From contig CAUEEP010000688.1 in assembly GCA_958450365.1 (NCBI GenBank), forward strand, positions 62,001-126,000: a stretch of 64,000 nucleotides of DNA, given 5' to 3'. Both the position numbers and the translations under genes were made by a program. The notes under the pieces were generated by a model, which was not told the DNA's origin, ran no database searches, and saw nothing but the letters and a program-made list of their open reading frames with translations. The stretch's first letter is position 1, and each line of letters opens with the position of its first letter. Origin of the DNA: Mesorhabditis belari (lineage: Eukaryota > Nematoda > Chromadorea > Rhabditida > Rhabditidae). This document shows positions 30,728 to 41,847 of the stretch, piece by piece.

Positions 30728-30862
30728 TAAGGTGCTTTTAAAATCCCCACAAACCGTTTACTCTTATTCCTCCGACAGGCCTCCAACTCGGCATCAACGG
30801 TTGAGCAAGTCGGCTGAGCGATCACGGCAATGGGGCCCGGCACAGCAGCGGCACCTGTCTGA
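30728..30862 (-). CDS. Last exon of an unrecognised gene
   Basis: From acceptor CATTTCAG the minus strand reads TGAAAVPGPIAVIAQPTC, then STVDAELEACRRNKSKR and ends GILKAP-stop. The GC-rich coding-like text and good acceptor support an exon. It could pair in phase with the exon at 32702-32839 upstream (phase 0 to phase 0), which would place the Cys-rich gene inside its intron; unproven. Confidence 0.4.
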
Positions 30863-31337
30863 AATGAATTGAATTTTTTTGGACTCTTAAATGGTATTCG
30901 CATCATTCTCAGTCTCGTTATTCTGCTTGCTATTGTTATTTAACTTAACTTTAACTTTAACTGTTAGGTTATTTAACTTAAGAACTACTTATCGGTCAAT
31001 TCATAAACCGACAAATCTTTTGGTTCTTTGTATTGCAAAATGCTGAGTCCGAATAACCACAAAATTTATGGCAATAAGAGATTTTCTACAATAATGAGTG
31101 AACAAAAATAAACACAACTATTCAAAATAATGGCAACCTACCAACTAGGAGGCAAAAGTTTGACTAGACAATATTGTGATGAGAGATTTCTGATCATAAT
31201 ATAGAAGACTTGTTGGCCAGAGGCCAGAGAATGGTAGCTGGATTATTAGTTTATTAGCACAAATTGCTAAAAATTTAAAGCACAAAAATTTGCACAAAAA
31301 TGATAGCTATTTACATTAGTAGCAGATAGGTGCCTTT

Positions 31338-32214
31338 TTAACAACAATTGCCCTCAAAGCCACACCAATAAACGCATTTCTCTGAGTCACAATGATCGAT
31401 GCATCCCATTGGGCAACATGGTCGAGGCTGATCACGGGCAATCACCCCATGCCATGGAGGCATCACATGAGCTTCATCTGAAATAAAAAAAATGTTTGAA
31501 GAGGTCAAGTAATGCACCTTTATATTTTTGTTACTGTAATCGATAGATGAGCCCGGTAAACTTGGCTTCATCACTTGATGAGCCGTATCCTCTGCGTCAA
31601 TCATTGAATTGTACTACTGTACTACTCAAGTACTATTGTACTACTCAAGTACTATTATACTACTGTACTACTCAAGTACTATGGTACGATTGTACTACTC
31701 AAGTACTATTGTACTATTGTACTATTCAAGTACCATTGTACTACTCAAGTACTATTGTACTGCTCAAGTACTATTCAACTATTCAAGTACTATTGTACTA
31801 TTCAAGTACTATTATACTACTGTACTACTCAAGTACTATTGTACTATTCAAGTAATATTATACTACTGTACTACTCAAGTACTATTGTACTACTGTACTA
31901 TTCAAGTACTATTGTACGATTGTACTGTCAATGTATCTACCACTGTGGCTAGTTTTTAATTTTTTGCTCTCATATGAGTTGAAAACAATCGATAACTCAC
32001 TCGTTAAGAATTATCAACCAGTTATTAACAAAAGTATTAAATAATTTTGATTGCTCAAAGCTTCCTCATTGCCAGAGTATCAGTTGGAAAGAAGCCTATA
32101 TAACTTTTCCCAAAATTCACCCATTATCTCCTCTCCATCGGCCGGGGATTCCATCAGACCGAAATCCGGCAAGGCGAGGAAACAGACGAGGAGAATGAGT
32201 GAGTATTTCATCAT
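31338..32214 (-). CDS. Secreted Cys-rich protein, eight-Cys motif
   Basis: Exon 1 32214-32121 encodes a signal peptide (MMKYSLILLVCFLALPDFG). Last exon 31477-31338 encodes NEAHVMPPWHGV and then CCP-x2-C-x3-CD-x3-C-x2-WC-x-F-x2-NCC-stop, the same eight-Cys pattern as the protein at 19410-20427. A middle exon of about 65 bases ending ...SSIDY at ~31541 joins the last exon in phase; the junction between exon 1 and the middle exon is unresolved because the intron is filled by a minisatellite and the only in-frame acceptor needs a phase that exon 1 does not offer. Either an exon is missing from my model or the gene is damaged there. Function unknown; resembles small disulfide-rich secreted peptides. 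Confidence 0.65.
31608..31931. repeat. GTACTACTCAAGTACTATT minisatellite
   Basis: About 17 units of 16-22 bp, open in several frames by composition; lies between exon 1 and the middle exon of the Cys-rich gene. Confidence 0.95.
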
Positions 32215-32701
32215 TAGAAATAGTAATTGACTTCGGATTGATTTGAGTTATCAAATAAACGATTTGCTACTATTTATAGGGAAATCCTTGTTGAAAAAAC
32301 AAATAAACAGGGAAGTAGGTTGTGAAATGCTTCTGTGAGTTTGTTGTTCAAAAATCGACAACAACAAAATAGTGATAAGCTTGCAAGGAAGTGGTAAACA
32401 AGAAACAATTTGACTTTTATCAGGTCAGTAAGCCAAAGAGTTCCGAAATTGACAAACCGATTGCCTTGAAGCACAAAAAAACTTTCAGCTGTCAGAGTCA
32501 CAATGGCGACCAAGATACCTCTTCCTCTTGAACTTGAACAAAGACTTGAACAAAGACAAACCGGTAGCTCAGTGAATCAGTGACCTCACTAGCGATCGTT
32601 GTTTATTTATCACCGAGTTTTGAAGTGGGATCTAGCCTATTTTGGATCTAGCCTAAATTGTTGAGATTTTAAAATCTAAGGTTTTCGTTTTCTTACAATA
32701 C

Positions 32702-33216
32702 CTTTTGCCTTGTCGTGCATAATAAATGTGGATATGAAGCCGTCCAAATGGTGTGTTTATCCGAAAAAGTTGCTCCCAATTGAACAGCTTCTTTCGAGTT
32801 CACGTCGGACTTCTTATGAGCGGTGTTTCCACCTTCTGAAAGAAATGAAGTTACTCATGAGTTAGATATTTACAGTGGCTTATTTGGGAATATATAATAA
32901 ATATAATAAATCTAATAAATCTAATAAATCCTTTACTTTGTCAATGTTATATAATAAATTATATAATATATAAATAAATTTTTCGCTGATTCCAAATAGT
33001 CCAAATAGTCCACAAGGGAATAGTTCAAATTTAAGGTGAAGGATTAGATCGACACAGTGATAGAAAAGGTATTTCGGAGATGGGGGAATCCGATGCTGTA
33101 TTTAGTTTTTTACCTAAACCCTTGGTTTCCGAGAAAAAAGCATTGCATTTTGGTACCTATGCGACTGGCCGAACCTCCAGTTTATAACGATTCTTTCCCT
33201 TACCTTCAAGCATGAC
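32702..33216 (-). CDS. Two exons of an unrecognised gene
   Basis: A short first exon (ATGCTTGAAG|GTAAGG, from 33214) joins in phase the exon 32839-32702 reading [28 protein letters not shown], and ending TTRQK before a GTATTG donor. Continuation is uncertain (see 30728). Hydrophilic, no family recognised. Confidence 0.35.
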
Positions 33217-33538
33217 CAAATGGTGCAGTTGTAAGTGGGTAGCTCTCAATCAGGCGTTTGCTATTATTTATGCCATATTTTGCGTTTGCTATTGCTATTC
33301 GAATGCTATTCGTTTGCTATTCAAACCACGGGTTCGAATCCGCTTAGCGAAAAACTTTTTGCTTTCTTTTGCAAAACATTTTAAAATACTTTTTGTGAAC
33401 TTTGAAGTGTACATTGACAATTATTTTGCATATTGTAAGCGATTGTACACGTCTATTATTTAACTGAACATTTCTGCTTCCTAAAGCTTTATTTACATTA
33501 ATAATGGAGATCAACAATGACAAATAAACATCAATAAA

Positions 33539-35944
33539 CTATAAATGTTTCGCCTTGGCTAGATAGGCACAGTCATACTGGTCGAGATTTTCCTCGATAA
33601 CTTCAATATTTGGTCGATGCATTAGTTTAAGCCTCAAGATTGAGTCTTTTCCAGCTTTCACAAAGAGTACAAGGGTTCTCTTCTCGATGATCTCGAAATC
33701 TGATCGGATATTTGTGAATTTCTTCATCGAATTCAAGTATCGACTGAGGTCTTTTACCAGACTGAAAAAGATAAATAAAGACCAGTGTCGGGGAAAGCCA
33801 AAAAAGACAAGAAGCCTTCTTGGCTTCTTGGCTTCTTGGCTCTTTAATTTACAAGCCAGACTTGTTCTTAACTCACATTTTCATGTTATCAGCTCGAAAT
33901 TCCGTCAGCACCACCCCTCCTCCAGTCATCGAGATCTGGCAAAGATGGAGAGCACGAATAAACTGCCGAAGTGACCAAGTAGTCATCTAGAAATGAACTA
34001 GTCCTAGATATTGGTTTGTTCTACTCACGTATATTGGCAACTCATGCTCCATCAGATCTCGTCCCACCCATTTGCCACCATACATTCTCCTAGCATTGTT
34101 CCACCATTCTCCCCTCTCTATGCAACTCTCACAATCGCTTGGCATCCGAATCGAGTACTGACCGTCCATCCAGTGATAATGAAGATATCGAGGCTTTAGG
34201 TTTTGACTGAAATAAGTACTGTTAAAGACTAGAAGTCAAGAAGTAAAGTTAACGAAAGTAAAAGCTAACGAATAGGATTTCTTTTGATTAGTAATCGATT
34301 CTAAGTTGTTTTGTAATCAAGTGTTAGGTAGTAACTATAGTTAATCCCTATCCATCTCTAATCTACACTACTGGACAATGAAATATCATATTTGAAAACA
34401 AGATCGTCACTTTCGCGCGCCTGTAACTCCCTTGTCTTTATCGTATTTCTAAATATTAATATTACCATTGTGTAGCCCTTGAAAAAAGCTTTCAGAAAAT
34501 GTAGAACACTAATAGTTTAAACTCAAAGACAAGGGAGTTACAGACGCGCGAAAGTGACGATCGTTTTTCAAATATGATATTTCATTGTCCAGTACTGTAT
34601 TTTCCTCAATATCTTTTACAGGGTGACAAGAAATAACCCGTCCTTACATTTTTGACTACATCTTCTCAAATACTGCACCTACGTAAAAACATTTTTTCGT
34701 ATCATAATTTAGGCTAATATGAGATTTTAAACCCAAAATTTCAAAGAGCTAGCTTTATTCTGTAGTTTTTTTACAGTAGAAACCATCACATTTCTAAGCA
34801 TCCTTGGGTGCCGCTACTACTTTCAGAGAAAAGTGAACGGTTCTCGGTACCGAGTAAACTTAAGTACCGAGAATGGTTCACTTTTCTCCCAAAGTAGTTG
34901 CGGCATGCAAGAATGCTTAGAAATGTGATGGTTTTCACTGTGAAAAACTACAGAATGAAGCCAGCTACAGAATGAAAACCCTCTGAAATTTTCGATTTAA
35001 GATCTCATATTAGCCTAAATTATGATACGAAAAAATGTTTTTACGTAGGTGCAGTATTTGGGAAGATGTAGTCAAAAATGTAAGGACGGGTTATTTCTTG
35101 TCACCCCGTTTTCCAAAACTTACATCAACAGCTGTTGATATGTACTGCAGCCAAAAGCTCTTTCTCCTCCAAAAGATGCAACAGTCGTCTTCCGTGGTGC
35201 CTTGATATCCAACTCATAAACTTGAGCTTTCGAGATTTTTTTTAACATCTCCATTCCACCATTTTGAACAAACACATTAGCATCGAGACAATAGTATGTT
35301 TTATCTTTCTTTGCTGGTAATGGAGAAAAGTAGAAGGTCTTGATGATTGATGAACCCTTGAAATCGGCCTCATCAATTTCATTAAGCATTCGATGTTGAT
35401 AGATCCCGTTTGTTCTCCAAGAAATGTAGACCTCCTTTGCGTGTTCTTTCTAAAAAATTGGAGTGAATAGCGTTGAGTCATGTGAGTCAGTGAATAGCGC
35501 TGAGTCATGTTTGTCATGTTAATCAGTGATAAGGCTAGAGTTAGTATTGGAATGGAGCTCATCATCATCCAGATATGTTCCTCAAATCTGAAAATAAGCT
35601 GCAATCGCCTACTAATCCCAAATCCTATAGGCATTTCTCTAGTTTCCAAAATTGATTGATCTTTCATGGAATCTTATTGTTAGCTATCTTATTGTTAGCT
35701 GTCTTATTGTTAGCTTGTTAACAAAATCTATGCAATCTCTACGCACCTCAAAGCTGACATAATCGAAAATCTTCGGGAATATTTGCTGATTTCCATTCAA
35801 TACTCGATATAATCTCCGAGATGCTCTTTGTAATGTGAAAATATTCGTCCATGGTAGCAAGGCAGCGATTTTCACGATCAACTCATTGGGCAAATCCTCA
35901 AAGTGAAGTCGACGATTGGAAAAGGATAGATTTGTAGATGCCAT
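33539..35944 (-). CDS. F-box protein, complete
   Basis: Five exons in phase: 35944-35747, 35449-35124, 34206-34029, 33986-33877, 33761-33539; 344 residues. The N-terminus is an F-box (residues ~13-55: FEDLPNELIVKIAALLPW, then NIFTLQRASRRLYRVL), which binds Skp1 in SCF ubiquitin ligases. The rest would select the substrate; it contains a WMDGQYSIRMPSD segment and two CxxC-like cysteines but no repeat or FTH/FBA domain that I can recognise. F-box genes are among the most expanded and fast-evolving families in rhabditid nematodes. Intron 2 contains two different MITEs; the longer one begins only 17 bp after the exon 2 donor. Confidence 0.9.
34371..34592. mobile_element. 222-bp MITE in F-box intron 2
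   Basis: ~70-bp terminal inverted repeats starting CTGGACAATGAAATATC, flanked by TA on both sides. Non-autonomous Tc1/mariner-type. Confidence 0.9.
34620..35107. mobile_element. 488-bp fully palindromic MITE in F-box intron 2
   Basis: Ends GGGTGACAAGAAATAACCCG / inverse; the inverted repeats extend over the whole element to a centre at ~34855 (GGTACCGAGTAAAC/TTAAGTACCGAG). Arms differ by scattered substitutions and small indels. Confidence 0.9.
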
Positions 35945-36133
35945 TAATTTAATTGATAGTTAATATGATACAAAGAAAAATATATTATAAATCTACTTGG
36001 GAATTCGCTTAAATAACAGCCAAAAACAGCAATGGTCAGAGATTGCACAATATTGGGCAAAAAGGGGAAAAGAGAAAAGGGTGAGTCATTTTTGGAAAAA
36101 AAGAGAGTGGGTTCTGGGAAAACAACGTAAATA

Positions 36134-36675
36134 TTGGGTTGGTGAATTGAAAACTGCTGAACTTTGAACTAAAATTTATTCAACATAAAACCATGAATTC
36201 ATTCCAAATAATTTCCATTATTATTGACGACTTCTGCCCATTTTACAGGCAATTTGCGGATTCCTCTTTTGTAGTAGGATTTTGGTTTGTGTGTGAGACA
36301 AGTGTGAGACTCAAAAATGGAGGACTGGAGAGGAGGATGGAGATCCCAGTTTGAGCACTTTCTTCAAAAGAAACCCATTTTGGTGTCAATAGAAAAGTTG
36401 TAGAGAATCAAAAATTAGGCTTATAGCCAAATTTCCAAAAAGATACACTTAGTAGTTTCGCTTAAAATGCAGGTTTTGTTGCAAGTTTTGTGAAAATTCG
36501 TAAATTTGGGATTTCTTGAAAAACCAGTTTTTAAATCGTTCTGAAAATTTGGATATAGGCTTGATTTTTGATTCTCTACAACTTTTCCATTGACACCAAA
36601 ATGGGTTTCTTTTGAAGAAAGTGCTCAAAGTGTCACATATGACAATAGCCCGCAGTTTTCAATTCACCAACCCAA
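36134..36675 (-). mobile_element. Mariner-derived inverted-repeat element, second copy
   Basis: Same family as 2762-3280 in opposite orientation: TA flanks, TTGGGTTG ends, inner palindrome, and the reverse of the transposase C-terminal remnant near its start. Confidence 0.85.
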
Positions 36676-36946
36676 TAAATTAAAAATAATAATTAAAAAA
36701 GTAATTAAACAAATTGGGTTTAATTTCATTTTACTTTAAATCAATTTAAAGGAATTCTCTCTTGAAATAATAAAATTCTGACGAGAGATGCCTTTCGGAC
36801 CGTCGTCCACCGTACACTTTGCCTTTCAGACGTTTCCGCGCCAAACGTCGGAAACTACCGTAACCCGACGCAATAAAAAGACCCCGCCACAAAGAATTTT
36901 TCAGTCTTTCGTCGTGTTTTATTTTTTCAGTCTTTTTTTTTCTTTT

Positions 36947-37331
36947 TTTCCATTGACACCAAAATGGGTTTCTTTTGAAGAAAGTGCTCAAACTGTCACA
37001 TATGACAATAGCCCGCAGTTTTCAATTCACCAACCCAATAGAATCTATGTAATGTCAAGAAATTTACCCTGAAAGAGATATAGAAAACTAAAGCGTAGTC
37101 AGTAGTTTCCTCACTCTACAGTTTAGCTCTACAGCTCTATTTTTTACAGAATTTTCACAAAACTTGCATTTTAAGCAAAACTACTAAGGGTATCATTTTG
37201 GAAATTTGGCTCTAAGCCTAATTTTTGATTCTCTACAACTTTTCCATTGAGACCAAAATGGGTCTTTTGAAGAAAGTGCCCAAACGGCGACATATTCCAA
37301 TAGCTCGCAGTTTTCAATTCACCGACCCAAT
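36947..37331. mobile_element. Two truncated copies of the same element
   Basis: 36947-37037 and 37147-37331 each keep only the half ending TTTTCAATTCACC-AACCCAATA. Three copies within 1.2 kb suggest nested or local insertion. Confidence 0.8.
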
Positions 37332-37693
37332 AAGTTTTTAATGGAAAAATAAGGAAGAAGTATTCATACAGGTAAACTGTTTTCACTGATTGTGAACTAC
37401 TTGACAAAAAGATCTACGGAAAAAGATTTTTGCTCATAATGGGGCGGAGGATATTTACAGGATGTCCAAAAAGAAAATGAGTTTTAACATGCATTTCCAG
37501 AAAGGTTCTGGTGGCTAGAGGTGGTCGTTGTGGTGCCAAATTGAATGTTTTGGGCACACAATCTTTTCATATTCTTTTCACTTTTTCCCAATTTCATGAC
37601 TGAAACTTTTGAGCCACCATGTCCACCACCACCATTGGGGTTTCACCATAAAGTGAAGACTTTTCACTGATTGGATAAGTATTCTTTAAGGCA

Positions 37694-37903
37694 ATGGACA
37701 TGGGCCACGAGTCGAGTCGAGTCGAGAACCGTTATTCGACTCGTCTCGAAACCTTTTCTGATTCATCCAAACAATCAGAGGAGAAACAATCTCTCCTCTT
37801 TGAATCGGCTAGAAAAGGATTGCCTTTTCCCCCAGGCAAAGATCAAAAAGAGGTTTTCAACAATGAAAAAAGCAAGAAGGATGTCCATTTAGAGAAAAGA
37901 TAA
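37694..37903 (+). CDS. Doubtful 69-residue charged frame
   Basis: Starts MDMGHESSRVENRY, rich in Ser, Lys and Glu, ends DVHLEKR. A GAGTC triplet repeat lies at its start. No homologue recognised and no splice support. Confidence 0.2.
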   Translation: MDMGHESSRVENRYSTRLETFSDSSKQSEEKQSLLFESARKGLPFPPGKDQKEVFNNEKSKKDVHLEKR

Positions 37904-38088
37904 TTTGATTGATTGGTTCATCTTTTTTCGCTTTTGAAATAGGTTTACTAAGTTTTCTACGTAAAATTTGATTACGAGCAATCAGCTCTATATACTTCTC
38001 CTATGACACATGGGCGATTGAAGGCATCACTTTTTTCGAGTGCACTAGTTCACAGGTTTTAGTTGGAAAAAAAAAGCAAAAAGCTTTT

Positions 38089-38161
38089 CGACAACGGAAC
38101 GATTCCAACCTTCAATCTTCTGCTCCGTAGGCAGACGCGTTATCCATTGCGCCACGCGGCC
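38089..38161 (-). pseudogene. tRNA-Arg(ACG)-like gene, decayed
   Basis: 73 nt. D-arm GTGGCGCAATGGATAACGC, anticodon loop CTACGGA (ACG) with an intact 5-bp stem. Acceptor and T stems each carry mismatches (GGTTGGAATCG for GGTTCGAATCC). Probably inactive. Confidence 0.7.
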
Positions 38162-38318
38162 ACGTTTTGCGTGAAGGGAAAATGGATTGACATTTGGGGT
38201 GAGCAATGACACTTGCCATTTAGATTTAGACAATCTTAACACCTAAAGATAACCATTGACATTTTGGTCTATTCCTTATCCTTGTGCTTATTAAGTATGC
38301 ACACCCATCAATACAACT

Positions 38319-38392
38319 GCTTTGTGTGGCACAATGGATGACGCGTCTGCCTACGGAGCAGAGGATTGAAGGTTCGTGTTCTGCCGTCGTCG
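38319..38392 (+). pseudogene. tRNA-Arg(ACG)-like relic
   Basis: Same anticodon arm as above (GTCTGCCTACGGAGCAG) with a broken T-loop (GGTTCGTGTTC). Convergent with the copy at 38089. Confidence 0.7.
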
Positions 38393-38989
38393 AATCCTTT
38401 TGCTTTCCTTGCTAAAATAACCTGTTTAGGGAAAATGGTTGCCTCCTCAAGTAGATATGGGCTGTTTGTTTGTGTGGAAATTGCTGTGTTAAACAGAGGA
38501 GTGGGTAGAAGTTGGATTTAAGTTTTAGCATTGAGTCAGTTCAGCCACTCTTTAAAAATTTATCAAACCTTTGATACACTAGAGGGTTGAAAAGAAACCT
38601 CTGTAATCAATAACCTTGTCTAGTGGGCAATTTCTGGAGAAGCGCCATATCGGTCTGCTCATGCGTCGATGTGCCCTCCTTCCAATGGGTGAAGTGAGCA
38701 GTCGAGCCTTTTCTGAAATCGAGTGTTAAAAGTAATTTTAGAAAACTATAACTAATCAAAATTCGATAGAGTGCTGATTTTAGAACACTAATAGCACAGA
38801 CGAATCAAATAATTGTTGCTATTTAGTGTATATGTTTCAACGATTATTATAACTCGTCAATAGGGTCGATATTTTTATTTCTCTTGCTATGTATTGTATA
38901 TTTGTATATAAAAGGTTTGCCAATAGAAAATAAAAAGTTTTATTGACTGTGTCAACAAAAGTGACAGTTTCAACGAAACGCAAAAACAT

Positions 38990-39062
38990 TGCTCCCGGTG
39001 AGGCTCGAACTCACGACCTTCAGATTATGAGACTGACGCGCTGCCTACTGCGCTACGGAAGC
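38990..39062 (-). tRNA. tRNA-Met (CAT), elongator
   Basis: 73 nt with discriminator A. Acceptor stem GCTTCCG/CGGGAGC pairs fully (one G-T), D-arm GCGCAGTAGGCAGC, anticodon loop CTCATAA, T-arm GTGAG-TTCGAGC-CTCAC perfect. A/B-box promoter elements are intact, so it should be active. Identical to the copy at 41775-41847. Confidence 0.96.
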
Positions 39063-39430
39063 ACGAGTGCACTGACAGGAAAGGGGTTACTAGTCAGCCA
39101 CCAAAAGATAAACTTGTTGGTTCTGTTTTCACATTTTACGACGGCTTTTATTGAAGTTTTAGATTGAATAATTTAGAAATAGTTATGCTTCTGAAATTAC
39201 AGGTTCTGCAGTCTACCAGCTGCTTTTTTTTGAGCTGAATTGTACTCATAAAGAGTGGAAGCAACAATGGGAAAGTCGTTATTGTAGTGTAGTATACATG
39301 CTTTCGAAAATGTTGATCTAAACGTTATCTCCAACGGTCTCTACATTCCTGAGTCAACTTATACGTTAATTCCATCAAATTCAGCTATTGTGATATGAAT
39401 GGAATGTTCAATGCGAAGTTACAGGGTTTA

Positions 39431-39484
39431 AAAATTATTGACCGCCCCTATAAGCCAAGGCTTATAGGGGCGGTCAATAATTTT
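39431..39484. repeat. Perfect palindrome, 26-bp arms
   Basis: AAAATTATTGACCGCC continuing to CCTATAAGCC, a two-base AA centre, then the exact inverse. GC-rich middle and AT-rich ends followed by TTTCG; resembles a strong hairpin or a minimal MITE. Absent from segmental copy 2. Confidence 0.95.
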
Positions 39485-40723
39485 CGTTTCATTTTCTTGA
39501 AAGCTTGTCCAGAAATATAAATTTCATTGTAAAACAATGAAAATAATCCACAAAAACAAAAAAAAAAGTTAATGAAGCTCGGTTTGACCTTCTTTTGCTC
39601 GAATGCACTTATGAAGTAGTCACTTGGAAAAAAAGTAGGCCAAAAAAAGGAAATCTTCCTCAAAGTCGCCTCAATCTTTCGATTAAAACTGATATGAAAA
39701 TTGCTTCAAACCTTTGTTTAAGTGATATTTTACTTAAAAAAAAAGATCATCCTTGGCTTGTTTTTCTGAAAAGCTTCATATTTTGAGACCAATCCATACG
39801 TCTTCCATTAGGATGGGGCGCACGCTCATACCGCTTGGATTGTGCAACCCTGAGTGGGCAACCTTTTCAACTTTCTAGCCTCTGCAGAAGTTTTATTTTG
39901 CTACCATAAAACAAAGAACAATTAAAAGAACACTCAAAGAATCTTTACAAAAACGTGGGTTTGCTATTTTCAGACTACAGTATACAGTGAAATTTGGGCA
40001 ACAAATCTACACTATTTTTTCGTCACCACCCAGACCGCAGTACTATTAGTGAGGCAGTACTAATAAAGAGAATACGGTATTAACCGTAATCCCAACAAAA
40101 ACTGTACTACTATACTTTTAGTAAGTCTAATGCATTTTGTTACTTTCAATCAATAATGGTTATTATAGCTTAAAGCATTGAGCTATTTAGTTTACAATAG
40201 CTGGACCTAGTTTCTAGAGTAGGTTACAGTACTCATTAACTTTCAGCTTTCAGATAATTTTTATTATCTAATCAATGTTCCAGTTCTGAAAAGTTCAATA
40301 AATGAAAAAGATTCATTGGAATATTTGATAATTTTTTATGGCTAATAAGGCAGCTAATAACAGAAACTATTGATCGATGAAATGTCACATTTCGTTTGAA
40401 ACTCAAAAATTTATCGAACAGGTGAAAAGAAAACGAAGAAACAAAGATATTTTGTAAAAAATGTTATAAAATTTTGCCCAATTTACTTTATAATCCTCGG
40501 GCAATTTGATTCGTTTCACTTTGTTTGTGCATTCACAGTTTACGTTCTCGCCACGTTGAAACACGTTTCTCACCTTCATGATCACACATGGAACTTTTGA
40601 GCCTTTATGGTCACCAACGCCATATGGACCACCAACATTGGGGTTTCACCATAAAGTGAAGACTACTGACATCGTGGATTAGATAAGTTCACAGGTTTTC
40701 GTTAGAAAACAAAAAAATGCCTT

Positions 40724-40820
40724 GACCACGGAAGGCTTCGAACCTCGAACCCATGGGCTCCGTAGGCGATCTGCGAGAGCATCCATCTGCGAGACGCGCT
40801 ATCCATTGCGCCAAGTGGTC
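40724..40820 (-). pseudogene. tRNA-Arg(ACG)-like gene with 23-nt insertion
   Basis: Acceptor stem GACCAC/GTGGTC is intact and the T-loop is normal (GGTTCGAAGCC), but the 5' anticodon stem is interrupted by an insertion bounded by direct repeats CTCGCAGAT. The insertion is not at the tRNA intron site (37/38), so it is not a normal intron. Confidence 0.65.
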
Positions 40821-41009
40821 ACGTTTTGCGTGGAGGCAAAATGGATTGACATTTGGGGGTGTCACTTCACTCAATGACAGTTCACTCACTCAATGACGAG
40901 TGAAAATGGGTTGGCATTTGGGGGCAAGCAATGACACTTCCATTTAGACCAATGGATGAAGTGAGCAGTCGAGGCTTTTCGGATTTTGAGTGTTAAAAGT
41001 AAAAAACTA

Positions 41010-41530
41010 TTAGGTTGATGCAAAAGTCTTTTTCATTTTTTTCGTACTTCCGTTAAAAAGTAACAAATGCACCAATTGAACAACGGTTTATTGCATTCGA
41101 AAGGCCAATTATTTTTCTGCAAAATGACATTAAAACGAGTTTAAAATGTCTTCTTCTAGATTTTTTTGTGAGCCTGAAGTCGGGTAGCCAAAAAAGGCGA
41201 CGGCTCGATGATGCATTTTAGACGCTTTAGCTAAGGAAACCAATCTTGATGTTAATAAATAAAAGATAGAGCACAAAAAGTTAGATATTTTTTTCAGATT
41301 TTCAGAGAAATTGATTCAGCCAATTTCTTTATAGAGGTTTTTATAGATTTTTATGAAAAACCCGTTTTCACTCTCGAATTTGCTTGAAAGTGAACCCAAA
41401 TTGACTTAAAAAGATGGGAAATTGAACAATAAACACTTTTCATTCAGAGCAAACCATAGGTTAATTGATGACTTTGTTATTTTTCAAAAGAAGTACGAAA
41501 AAAATGAAAAAGACTTTTGCATCAACCTAA
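41010..41530. mobile_element. 521-bp mariner-type MITE with empty-site partner
   Basis: Terminal inverted repeats of ~37 bp (TTAGGTTGATGCAAAAGTC... with a GTACGAAAAAAATGAAAAAG inner part), flanked by duplicated TA. The other segmental copy has the uninterrupted site (AAACTATAACTAATC at ~38745), proving insertion after duplication. Confidence 0.95.
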
Positions 41531-41774
41531 TATAACTAATCAAAATTCGATAGAGTGCTGATTTTAGAACACTAATAACACAGACGAATCAAATAATTGT
41601 TGCTATTTAGTGTATATGTTTCAACAATTATTATAACTCGTCAATAGGGTCGATATTTTTATTTCTCTTGCTATGTATTGTATATTTGTATATAAAAGGT
41701 TTGCCGATAAAGAAATAAAAGGTTTTATTGACTGTGTCAACAAAAATGACAGTTTCAACGAAACGCAAAAACAT

Positions 41775-41847
41775 TGCTCCCGGTGAGGCTCGAACTCACG
41801 ACCTTCAGATTATGAGACTGACGCGCTGCCTACTGCGCTACGGAAGC
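41775..41847 (-). tRNA. tRNA-Met (CAT), elongator, second copy
   Basis: Identical in sequence to 38990-39062 and embedded in matching flanks on both sides, so it arose with the segmental duplication. Confidence 0.96.

Larger units (their letters stand above)
37540..40020. repeat. Segmental duplication, copy 1
   Basis: Matches 40585-42510 in several blocks: the TTGGGGTTTCACCATAAAGTGAAGAC block, the tRNA-Arg-like locus, the TGAAGTGAGCAGTCGAG block, the full tRNA-Met region, the ACGGTCTCTACATTCCTGAG block and the AAA-ACGTGGGTTTG block. Copy 1 has an extra tRNA-Arg-like locus and the 54-bp palindrome; copy 2 has a MITE. Confidence 0.85.

Noticed and set aside
31547..31959. Tyr/Thr/Val-rich frames
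   Set aside because: Translation of the GTACTACTC array; no coding context.
38990..39062. LTR retrotransposon primer-binding site
   Set aside because: The match covers the whole tRNA with intact arms, not just the 3' 18 bases, and there are no LTRs.
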